Positions 1 to 10,330 of a DNA stretch of 64,000 nucleotides are shown in pieces. The notes under the pieces are model-generated. The model searched no databases. It saw nothing but the letters and a program-made list of their open reading frames with translations, and was not told where the DNA came from. The DNA lies in assembly GCA_030407085.1 (NCBI GenBank), contig CM059585.1, positions 13,881,001 to 13,945,000 of the forward strand, written 5' to 3'. Numbering within the stretch: the stretch's first letter is position 1; every line of letters starts with the position of its first letter. This DNA is from Trichopria drosophilae (lineage: Eukaryota; Arthropoda; Insecta; Hymenoptera; Diapriidae). A program made the position numbers and the translations under genes.

Positions 1-299
1 GATTTCGCTTACGCACGTATATACTTACGAGCCCCTCTTATCTTGGCGCGTGTCTTTTTTAATGGGCCAAGATTCAATGATGAAATTCGGTGTTCCGGTC
101 GTCAATGAGTCCAAAGTTTGCTGTTTCCGAGAAGCAGAATCATATTTGTCCATTTGAGTGCCTTTTTTTAATGGGAATTCAAAAAGTCTTGGAATGATTG
201 ACGGGATCACTTAATTGTCACATGTTATTCTAAAATTTCATACTTTAGTTTGGATTATCATGAAGTCTTCCATGTGATTCTCATAAAATAAAAAATGAA
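1..299. other. Unassigned AT-rich DNA
   Basis: No coding signal, RNA gene or recognisable repeat was found here. The only internal echo is a pair of short similar words (TTTTTTAATGGG) near 55 and 165. Confidence 0.5.
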
Positions 300-1850
300 T
301 AACATTCATGAGAGTCTGGTCTCATCACGCGGTGAAGTATGGCCTCAGATAGTAAAATGTGACCATCACATGATAGTTATTGATGCCATTGTCATCGTTC
401 AACCGAACACCATTCATGAGATTCCAATCTCATAATGCAGCAAGGTATGTCCTCAGGCAGTAAAATATAATCATCACAATATGGTGAATACGTTATTAAC
501 TTGTACGAGACCTCATAATTTTTCCTACATCTCATGCTTTACTTGGAATTGTTACAAATTTGTCCATGTGATTCTTATAAAATATAAAAAAAACAACTTC
601 TACGCTATCTTAGGCCATACTTCACGTCCGCATGAGACAAAAACCACTTAAATGACGTTCGTTTCATATTTTATGAAGATTACTTGGACAAATATGTGGA
701 CATTCTATGTAAAGACGTGATTTGGAAAAATTATGAGGTCTCATACAAGTTAATAACATGACCATAGTGTGATTATCACATTTTACTGTCTGAGGACAAA
801 CTTTGCTGTATTATGAAATTGGAATCGCATGAATGGTAATTCGGTTTTTATTGTCTCAGAATCACATGGAAAAAGATAATCCATGATAATCCAAAGTACA
901 GGATAAGATTTTCGAAGACGAGGTCTCATGGGATAATGATACTGCTCATTATGTGACTGTCACATTTTATTATCTGTGGACCTACTTTGCTGCATGCTGT
1001 TATTAGTTTTTTGTTTTATGAGAATCACATTGGAAAACTGATGAAAATTCAAAGCAACGCATGGGAGTTAGGGAAGAATTATGAGGTCTTCTACGAGATA
1101 ATGACCTCATAATCGCCATGTGATTATCACATTTTATTATTTGTGGACAAGCAAATCTGTGATGTGAGATGGAAATATCCTAAAAGTTTGTTTTGTATTT
1201 TATAAGAATTGTATACAGAAATTTCTGAAAATTCAAATCAAAGCATGACCGTTTAGATGAAGCATCAGGTCTTTTATGAGGTAACGACCTCATAATCGCC
1301 ATTTTATTGACATGTTGTAGTAGCTGTATACAATCTATTCTACGTAGTGAGATAAAAATAACCTACATGTTTATTTTGTATTATATGAGAATCACATGGA
1401 AAATGTGTGATAATCCAAAATAAAATATGAGATCTGAGTAGACGAAATCTCTTATTGAATAATGACGTGGATCACTATATGATTGTGCAATGTGGGGACC
1501 GTTTTCGTGATGATGCAGGAATATTTTTTTGATTTTATGAGAATCACATGGGAAATGTTGTGAATATTCAAAGTAAATCATCAGTATTGAAAAGAATTAT
1601 AAGGTCTCTTGTGAGATAATGACGTTTTTATTACCATGTGAGTATCACATTTTACTATTTATGGACATGTCATCATGTGAATGATTGGGCAATCACCTAA
1701 ATGTTGTTAGTTTTATATTTTATACGAATCTCATGGAGAGTTTTGTGAAAATTCAATGTAAATCATTAGATTTGCGAAAATGAAATCTTCTTAGGTGATA
1801 ATGACGTAAGGATCATTACGTGATTATCACATTTTACTGAGGAGTCGCCA
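300..1850. repeat. Diverged tandem array, ~175-bp monomer
   Basis: The marker GTGATTATCACATTTTA, followed by a TCTGWGGAC-like word, recurs at about 769, 952, 1119, 1290, 1475, 1637 and 1819, giving a spacing of 165-183 bp. Between markers each monomer also carries a TGAGAATCACATGG-like word and an AATTATGAGGTCTC-like word. Two further monomer segments at 341-370 and 450-478 are in the opposite orientation. The array is degenerate and non-coding. It lies in intron 2 of the Rbp6-like gene if that intron extends this far. Confidence 0.8.
400..848. repeat. Head-to-head palindrome at array inversion point
   Basis: The left arm (about 400-595) and right arm (about 655-848) are inverted copies around a centre near 624. 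The clearest block is 492-525 against 724-757: 34 bp with one mismatch. The outer parts (CCATTCATG at about 409 against CATGAATGG at 828) also pair. This is where the monomers change orientation. Confidence 0.8.
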
Positions 1851-4800
1851 AGTTATTTTTCGTTAATAATTTATTAAAATCGTAATTTTCTATTGTGAAA
1901 ATTCGAATTATACGTGAGATAATAGAGTTGTCAAATCATAAATCTCATTTTTTAAAAGTTTATTTTAAATCTCAGTATAATGATAATGATCACATCCATT
2001 CCATTAATTCTTAGAAGTTAGGAATTACAATAATTCTTTCGTAATTCTCTCATAAAATAATAATTATTAGCAACAAATTGCTTGATTCTAACGAACATTA
2101 TTGATAATTAAATTTTTAAGAAAATTATAAGCGAATTAGAAGAAATGAAAATTGCCTTATGAGATATATAGTGCGCACACATTTAAGTGATTCACATGGT
2201 CATTGTACAAAATCAAAACCAGCTGTGTATGGTAATGTATCCTTAAATCTCACGCAATCCATTATTAAAATCATAAAAAATGAATTATTTTTATGAGAAT
2301 CCGATAATAATTTTAAATAAAGTATATTAAAAATCACGTGTCTATATTATAAGTGTTCTTGGAGTATACAAGAAATTATGAAGTAGATAGTAATAAACCC
2401 CGAAATTAAATGGATGTGATTCTTAAATAGGCAATGAAGTATATTATTATTTTATGAAAAATAATCGCATAAACTTGTACTGAGTATCGATTAAGTAATT
2501 TAAATTAATGAATCTCCAGAATGCATAACGATTATTTACTTAAATAGTACTGGGAAACTTATATTTTTCATTGATCGCAATCAATCACATAATGAATTTA
2601 ATTACATCTCAAAGATCATAGAATTTACTACTTTTGTTTTAAAATGATATTAATCACAAATATTTTGAACTAGAAGTTCAAAAAAAATTTGATTAGAAAT
2701 GCTAACAAATAATTTGTATATATCTCTGTAATCATTTAACGAAATAACATAATGCATTACTGCTAAATCAATTTTTTTCTCGCAAAGTTTTAATATTCAC
2801 CTTTTTTCCACATTTTGAATATTTTTGAATGCTCAGTTTTCTTCTCGCCGAGTTAGTTAAGATTATCGCATAAACTAGTTAATTGCCACGCTCGGCAAAT
2901 TTGTTCCGGAATGACGCACGCATCGAATGTGATTATTCCTCATAGAAAGATGATAAAAGCCTCCTCCTTCGAGATGCAAATTCTCGGCTAGATACTCAAA
3001 ACGACGGCATGCATGCTTTAAAAGCGAAGTAATGTCGTTTTATTCCTTAGTTTTTTTCTTTTAGAGATTTATTTTATAGTGTTTTAAATATTGTAGAAAT
3101 TTGAAAAAATCATATCTAATAATGACTTGTTTTAATTTATGTAATGTGATTTATCAATAGAATTTTTGTGTGTGATTCTCGTTCATGTAACGATTAAATA
3201 ACATGTAATCAATTTTGAAACTATAACAATTCATTTGGAAAGTTTCTAAATACAATGAGAATTTATTAATCTCATAAAAATGTGACCACCATATTTTATT
3301 TTAATGTCATCGCAATATTTTATTTTAATTTACCTCCGTATCAATGTGTGATTACGTAACGTATATAGGGGATATTTCACATCAAATTAGCAACTATTTT
3401 GGTCATAATTTTTCATTTTCCTACTATTTGATTACTAGAATGTGCGAATTAATTTTGAACCAAACATAACCTTTTTACAAGAATATTACGGAATGTTACG
3501 GGACTTTTAAAATCTTTTTCTAAAAATTGTTTGAAAGATTTTAAACTCATTTTTTTGACAGGTGGACAGCTTTTAAAAATTTAAAAAGATTCCCAATAAT
3601 TGCTCTATTTTTTACGTTCTTAATAGTATTAATTAAAAAACGTGGGCTACGGTGATTTTATATGTTCAAATATCGTGTAGAAATTAATCGCAAACAAGAA
3701 GGCCCCTGAAATACATATAAATGTGTTTAATCGAGGGGCCTTATTATTTTCAACTTAGATCACGGTATTTTTTTTGTTAATTTTAAAGATAATTTCTTGC
3801 TTTATGTAACTCCCTTATCAAATGGTTTGTTAATTGTTACTAGTAATAATGCTCCAAAATTTTCAGAGACGTTAAAAGGCTCATTTCTAATTATTCGACG
3901 TGGATGAAGTTATTTTTTTTGCATTATCCCATATGAGAATAGCATAACCAAGCACCAAATTACATGATTTTACCGAGTATTGTCATTACTGTAGTTAATC
4001 AATTCTGTCATTGTGATTCTCATAAATTATGACATGAAATAATAAAATTCTTGAGCAGATTTGTATATTTAATGAGCAAACAAACCTCATGAACATCTCA
4101 TGTGATTTTTATGTGAGTTCTGGCTGTTTTTGCATTTATATACGTATAACATCATATTATAATCATTTTTAAATTTCAAAAGTCTTTTTAAATGATTCGA
4201 ACGTGGCTCATGCTCGTTATTTTAAATAATTTTGCAGAATACCCTAAAATGATGAAGACTCGTTCTATTAATATCTCAAATTATTTTTAAAATTTTCGAA
4301 AACTACTAACAATGACATACATTTCATGTGATTCATGTGATGAATAATCGCCTTCTATAAATATCCAGAAAATGATTAGGAAATTGATTGAATTGACATC
4401 CATATGACTCACAAACATTTTATGTTACCATTTCGTATCTGCGTTTTCAAATATTTCATAATTTTCGATACATTCCGGCATTTATAACAATAATCATCAA
4501 CTGTCAATAGAGTTTGATCAAACTATTAATAAATTCGACATGTGATTCTCATGACAATCTGCCATTCTGTTTGTAATTTTGAACAATAGCATTTTTATTT
4601 TTAAAGAAGTTATATTTTAATTTACTTATTCATTTTACCAATGAATCTCATAAAAGATTCTTTAATAATTCTTAATATTTTGGAATAAATCGAAATAAGG
4701 GTGTGAATACGTGCCAAAAATCCTTTTATTTTGTGAAAAATTTAACGCCAATAATATTCACATTTATTAGTCAAAATATTTATTTCTAATATCATGCCAA

Positions 4801-5078
4801 TCGTTTGAATTTCTGTGGTACTTCACAAGTATAATTTTGTAAAAACTTTCTTAGTACAATTTAACTCACGACAAACATTTGAATTATTTACTGTCCTTAT
4901 TTTTTCTTTTTTTTTTATTATTAAATAAGAGGAGAGTGTAATTTTCATAAAAATATTTCTTACAAAAGAAATTCAACACTTCGTGTGCATCTTTCATTCT
5001 TTTCCATGTTCTATTACAAATTGTTTATTAAGACGTTATACAATTCCAAAAGACAGACAATTACAAGATACAAAAAAA
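1851..5078. other. AT-rich non-coding DNA
   Basis: No open reading frame of interest, no TIR element and no GC island. Scattered TGATTCTCATAAA-like words resemble the array at 300-1850 and may be its older remains. A short hairpin at 3699-3742 is listed separately. Confidence 0.6.
3699..3742. repeat. Short hairpin, 9-bp stem
   Basis: AAGGCCCCT at 3699-3707 pairs perfectly with AGGGGCCTT at 3734-3742 across an AT-rich 26-nt loop. It is GC-rich against its surroundings. No function is inferred. Confidence 0.5.
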
Positions 5079-5276
5079 AATTAGTCCAGATAACTAAACG
5101 GGTAATTACCCAGTGGGAATTAAATATTTAGTAATTTAAAAGTTGAAATTAGTTAAACAAAATCAATGTCAGATTAACTACATTTTAGTCAGTTTAACTA
5201 AATGCAGCGTAAAAATGACTAAATATTTAGTTCCCACTGACAAGTAACTACACGTTTAGTTGTCTGAGCTAATTTC
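5079..5276. mobile_element. Foldback MITE-like element, ACTAAATATTTAGT type
   Basis: The left arm (about 5079-5132) is an imperfect inverted copy of the right arm (about 5216-5276). Matching words include AACTAAACG and CAGTGGGAA...TAAATATTTAGT on the left, against ACTAAATATTTAGTTCCCACTG and CGTTTAGTT on the right, in inverted order. The centre holds further GTTTAACTAA words. There is no coding capacity. Similar looser sequence occurs near 17750-17950 and 19290-19400. Confidence 0.65.
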
Positions 5277-8031
5277 TTTTTTAGTCATAAAACTATTTTA
5301 AATAAAAACAACTAAAGATACAACAAAAATATTTTAACGCAGAGTATTTACAGACATCGTATTCAATTAAAATAAATATGATTAGACAATTAAGTATACA
5401 AACATCAGAAATTGTGAAACGAGTATACATATATAAATGCTACAATAATGTTTTTATTGGGGCATAACGCCGATCTTTTCAAATCTAAAAATTGTAATTT
5501 AACAAAATTAAGACTCAATTAAAACTATTGAAAAATATGATCTACTTCATAGAATGTAAATTTTACAATCAGTTATGTCCTTGCCTTCAGCTATCGTTTG
5601 AAATGCTTTCGTAAGCAGATTACGAAATGTATGTTTTATTAAAAAACCGAATGCGCATGATAATAAAAATAATAACATATTCAATATCCGGAAATGGAAA
5701 CGCTTCGCGAATGATCAAGTTTCCATGTAATCAAATATTTCTCGACGTACCGCGTTCAGAATATTATTTAATCGGTCGCTGAAGAAATTCTTAAATGGCT
5801 GAATAATTTAATTTTTCGCGCAGAACTGAAAGAGTCGGATAATTCATAATAAAAATATAAATAAATTTCGTCATACAATGCAGTTTCATAATTGAATATT
5901 AAACGTTAATGAATAAATAAATGGCTAATTGTATTTACGATAAATGCCTTGTTTCTTTTTGATGAGTATTTGGTTGAAACGTACTTTCATAGTTATCTGC
6001 AGTAAATTATTATTTCAATATTTACTTCATTATTAGTCATACTGAAGGAATATATGACGAATACAACGTAATTATAAATTCCGACAAAGAGAAAATTGTG
6101 AATTTTATGTTTGCGGAACAAATATTTTATTATCAAACTTATTGAACATCAATAAAATTTATTAGAGGTAGCTTCAACATCGAGATACCATACATCCAAA
6201 TAAAATAAATATTGAAAATTTGTACTAATCGTTTGAATAACAAATTTTAAAAAATAGTTATTACATACAATCTAGAAACATTTTGATAAAAAAGAATTAC
6301 AGACAATAAAATTTCTTCATGAATATTACATAAATACAAACGCCTAATCGAAATATAGTCAGCTAAAGATTAAAAAATTCACAATAAAATGAATAGGATT
6401 TGTCTCAAAATCAGCTTGGTGAGAAAGAAAGTAGTAAAAAATCTTTAAGATAATTCGTTTTATGTCGTTAATTTTACTATATTTATTTAAATTGATAGTT
6501 AATAAGTATTCAGAATGATTAAGAAATGCGTTACTATGCAATAAATGCAAAGAAGCATATGCTAACATGATCAAAGGAAACCGCCAATAACTCCATTAAA
6601 AATAATTCCACTAAAAAAGTTTCCATACAAATTCTTAGTAAATTTGAATACTTTTTAAACTACTCAACGTATTTCAATAGGTCCTCAACGAAATTTTATG
6701 CAGTTACGACCGAAAAAAATTAAATCAATTAAACATGTAGTTGAGCTAAAAATCATCAAAAAAACATATTTTCATTCAATTCTAGTAATTTTTTTATAAT
6801 TAGTTAAATGAACTTTCAAAATTGAATTTCTTTGACTGTTTTTTTAACTAATTTAACACCTTTACGGTTGCAATTTCAATTTATGAAAATTTATTCAGGA
6901 TATATTATACAAACACTTTGAATATTTAAAAAATACTCAAATTTACTAAACATTTTTCAGTATTTAAAAATAAATATAATATAAAAATGTATGTTAAATG
7001 AAGAAAATGTGAGAGAAAGGTAATTGTAAGACTTATACCAAAATATTTTCATAAAGTATAAACGTTTTAAAATTTTGACAAAAAAGTAAATGACAGAACA
7101 TTTAACGCTTAATATTAAGTTAAAATACTTAACAAAATAAAACTAACTTTTCTGATTGATTAATAATGTTTTAGTTTAAAGGCGATAACTTTTCCATAAT
7201 TATTTTATGTTCTATTTTAAAAATGACTAAAGCCGCATTTGAAATGCAAATAGGATCAAGGTAAGTTCACGAATACCCTAATAGATGGCGCTATTTAACA
7301 TAATCAATTGATTTTTTTGAAATTTGCATCTGTATTACCAAATTATGGTAATTGTACTGCTTGGGCAAGAAAACCAAGTTAGTCAGAGAAAAAACACGTT
7401 ACAATTAAAAATTTGTCTGTTTTTTTTTTTTTTTTTAATTTACGTTATTTTTTTACTAAATTTGTTATTGGTTTCTTAATTTGGTAGATGTCAACTCGAA
7501 ATAGAGTAGAGAAGGTGCAGAATTTCATGGGGAATATAATATGATGACTGAAAACCATGAAAAAAATACGAAAAAAAGCAAAAAAGAAAGTTTTTCTTAA
7601 CAAAAAAATAAAAAAACTAAAAATATTTCTACCCGATTTCTACCCTTTTAAAGCTTTATTTGCCTAACTATAGGTACGTTAAGTACCACTAGATGTCGGA
7701 TGATATGGGAAAACTCAGAAATAATAGAGAGTATCCCTCAGTATACCTCAAAAAAAAAAACAAAGTAACCTTTTCTAAAAAACGCTCTTTTTTAGGACAG
7801 TCGGTAGGAATTCATCGAAACTATTGTTGGATTTTTATTTTTATTTAATATACTTTCATTTATTGGAGCTTTAAACATAAATGCATATGATATTTCATAT
7901 TATTTTGAATTTTTGTTGTATTTTGACAAGCGAAAAACAGTGACCTACATAAAATTCAAATGTCTGTCATTTTTCAAATTTTCGACATTTTTGAGATTTC
8001 CTAGGTTCAAGCATCAATAAATATCATCTAT
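5277..8031. other. AT-rich non-coding DNA
   Basis: No supported gene. A stretch at 7487-7540 (ATGTCAACTCGAAATA followed by a GGGGAAT-containing tail) resembles 62481-62535 and may be a dispersed repeat. Homopolymer T and A runs are frequent. Confidence 0.5.
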
Positions 8032-8035
8032 TTAA

Positions 8036-8493
8036 CCCTTTGCAGCACAGTGGTAACCTACGTTACCACCTCGATTTCTTTGATTTTGCTCATTTAAATT
8101 TCGGTTAACTTTGGTGATAGAAGAATGTATAAACGCAGTTATTAAGATGTAATTGTTTATTGTGTATTATCTATAAATAAATAAACATGAAAAAAACACA
8201 ATTTTTTCGAAAGAATTCATTATTGACGCTGTTTTTTAATATAATGATTTGAATTTTGGTATAATAGGGGGTTTTTTAGGTTGCTGATGACGAATCCGAT
8301 GTTGGTTTTATAAAATTCAAAATGGCGGCTACAATATGACGGCCTTCACGATATAAATATGCAACAAATATGTCATATTGAATCCGCAATTTTGAAATTT
8401 TGACACCAGATTCGTAATCTGCGATCCCAAAAACCCTCTAGTGACAAATTTCTAGTCAATTCAACAATAAGAGAAGTGTATGCCTCAAAGGAT
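8036..8493. mobile_element. piggyBac-like non-autonomous element (MITE)
   Basis: TTAA at 8032-8035 and 8494-8497 flanks the element, as expected of piggyBac-type target duplication. The left terminus is CCCTTTGCAGC; the right terminus read inward is TCCTTTGAGGC. Just inside the left end is a palindromic word, GGTAACCTACGTTACC. The interior is non-coding and contains the foldback at 8267-8438. Superfamily assignment rests on TTAA plus CCCTTTG termini, with no transposase present. Confidence 0.65.
8267..8438. repeat. Foldback repeat, AAAATGGCGGATCC family, copy 1
   Basis: The left arm reads GGGGTTTTTTAGGTTGCTGA then CAAAATGGCGGCTACAATAT. The right arm is its inverted copy, ending GCGATCCCAAAAACCCTC. 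Related copies recur across the window at about 17520, 19510, 21525, 28487, 32425, 37855, 39273, 42425, 56695, 57785 and 58400. Confidence 0.75.
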
Positions 8494-8777
8494 TTAAGAA
8501 TTTTTTCACGTGGTCATCTCATTTTAGGCGGTCCCATTGTAACAGATGTACCAAATTTTTCTGTCTACATTGTATACCAATGAAATAATTTTGTATGCTC
8601 AAATATATGACAAATAAGTACCAAAAATGGTTAATTTGCCTCCGCCCCTGAAATAAAATATAAAAAAAAAAAAAGTGTTTGGGTCGCCCGAGAAAAATTT
8701 TCCCACGGGAGTACCCAGATCATAAGAACCGTAAATTTACTCCAAGTTGGAGTAACGGAATTAAAGCCTGGACTTAC

Positions 8778-8818
8778 CTGGACTAGTCTGCCAAGATAAT
8801 CCCCCGATGAACATTTTC
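8778..8818 (-). CDS. Rbp6: Exon 2 of Rbp6/Musashi-type RNA-binding protein (RRM1 start)
   Basis: This is a 41-nt internal exon. On the minus strand a pyrimidine tract ending TTTTTTAG (acceptor AG at 8820-8819) precedes G-AAA-ATG..., and the exon ends CCAG before GTAAGT (donor GT at 8777-8776), both near consensus. It encodes KMFIGGLSWQTSP. MFIGGL is the RNP2 strand of RRM1, which contacts RNA in Musashi-family translational regulators. The QTSP ending matches the Rbp6/MSI2 subgroup rather than Drosophila msi, as known from the family. The first base completes the glycine codon split from exon 1 (GG|G), and the last base G starts the next codon. The rest of RRM1, RRM2 and the C-terminus must lie left of the window; nothing resembling them was found in 1-8770. 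Subfamily naming is by motif, not by alignment. Confidence 0.88.
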
Positions 8819-8837
8819 CTAAAAAAGAAAGACTCCA

Positions 8838-9470
8838 TCAGCATAGGGCGATTAAACCCGTCGTCGCCTGGATTCTCGGTTCCTTGGAGGCGAGATCCGG
8901 ACAAAGTCGAGAAGTGGAGAACAGCCGGCAGAGGGTAACTTCCGGTAACACAAAAAAACACCCCTCTCCCTCTCAGTCTCCGTTCCTCGACGACAGGTGT
9001 CACCACACATCAACCAACAACTGAACTCCCGAAATTTTTTTGAGGCTCGAAATCCACCAATCGCCGAAATCCGAACACGTGCTCCAATCACCACAAGGCT
9101 CTATTTCTGGTTCGTTGCTCTATTTTTTTGGTCACGACCCCCCCCCTCCCCTCCTTTCCTTGCCCTACCTCGCTCGCACTTCGAGATCGATCGCCTCGTG
9201 CCTCCCCCCCTTGCACCGAGTGCACACAACGGAGTAACCAGCACTTCCGACGGGTCTGCCACTCGCGTCGCTCGACAACGAACCACTTAAAACTTCGCAA
9301 ACTTAATTTCGAGCGAGAGGTCGTCGTCGCCGGATTCTTTAACGCCCGTAAACCGTTTACCTCCGATACGGCCCTTTTAATCTTGCGGACACGACCTAGA
9401 GCTTTGTTTTCACGATCGGTCCCTGATAAACGCTCCGATCGCTCCTTTGATCTATACGGAGATCCAGCAT
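8838..9470 (-). promoter_or_regulatory. CpG-rich island beside exon 2; possible alternative promoter
   Basis: GC-rich, CpG-rich DNA follows immediately upstream of exon 2 on the minus strand, with pyrimidine runs (CCCCCCCTCCCC near 9139). If transcription began here and the acceptor were unused, reading would pass in frame from ATG at 8844 or 8838 through MESFFFRK into MFIGGL. None of the open frames on either strand looks like a known protein. The promoter role is inference from composition and position. Confidence 0.4.
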
Positions 9471-10149
9471 GAGTGACAAAGATCTATGACGATTTAATTG
9501 GATCTTTTGTTTTTTTACTTCGAAAGGAGTCAACAAATCTTTAAGGTTGGCACTTACTCAGATTACGGTAGCTTCGAATGGAGCCAATTCAAAAAGGACA
9601 TTCCTCTTAAAGTTCAAACTCGAATAGTAAATACAACCATACTAAAATCACTTTGTGAGTAAGTTTAACCTCAAAAAGAAACGTCAAAACCATTATTTAT
9701 GACAAAATGCAGAACTATACATTTTTTTTTCTTTTTATATTATTTTATGTCGACTTTTCTGAACCCATATAGGACCAAATCGTGACGGATCCTACAGTTT
9801 ATGAAGCTGGAATCCGAACCACCTGAGCTTTTGCGTTATTAGACATTTATAAACAAATACAGAGGTGTCCCGATGACAGAGTACCTATAAATTGCTAGGA
9901 AATTATCGAAATTACTACTCGCCCCCCAAGAGGACACCGTGCGAGTTCTGTCGGTAATGTCACTCCCTAAAAATGAACAAATTCAAATAAAAGCTTCTAA
10001 AATACTAAAAATACTTTAAAAACTCATAATTAGTAAAAAAACTATTTCCAATATCTAGAGGAATTGTTTACGTTAAAAAAGGTGATGAAAGGAAAAAAAT
10101 GGTTACTTCCTTCAGAATACTTGTGCCTGTACATGAGGAAATGAAATTC
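9471..10149. other. Intronic DNA, nothing recognised
   Basis: Mixed-composition DNA with no coding signal. A tRNA B-box-like word on the minus strand near 9810 was examined and rejected. Confidence 0.5.
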
Positions 10150-10330
10150 TGAAACACGTGGGGCAAGTGCATTCGACAAGTTCCGTAATACGTCGGCTGC
10201 GTGCGATTCGCTTAGATATCACCACGGTGATAACGTAACTCGCGGTCACGTGGGGTTGCCTTCGAGCATCGATTTTCCGAACGGAACCGCTTATATTCCC
10301 AACGCCTAATCTACTTCTCTCTTCGTTTTA
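10150..10330. promoter_or_regulatory. E-box pair and palindrome, candidate enhancer
   Basis: CACGTGGGG occurs twice (10155-10163 and 10247-10255), about 90 bp apart. Between them, near 10216-10231, lies TATCACCACGGTGATA, a palindrome with a 2-nt centre. The segment is GC-richer than the surrounding intron. CACGTG is a bHLH binding core; any use here is inference. Confidence 0.3.

Noticed and set aside
300..1850. CRISPR array
   Set aside because: Repeats are long, diverged and change orientation, spacers are not unique short sequences, and the DNA is eukaryotic in character.
1..8770. Further Rbp6 exons (rest of RRM1/RRM2)
   Set aside because: Looked for RNP1-type RGFGFVTF coding and GC-rich splice-bounded segments on the minus strand; none found, so they must lie outside the window.
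9800..9830. tRNA B-box-like word (GGTTCGGATTCC on the minus strand)
   Set aside because: One base too long for a B box and no A box or acceptor stem at the proper distance; no cloverleaf.
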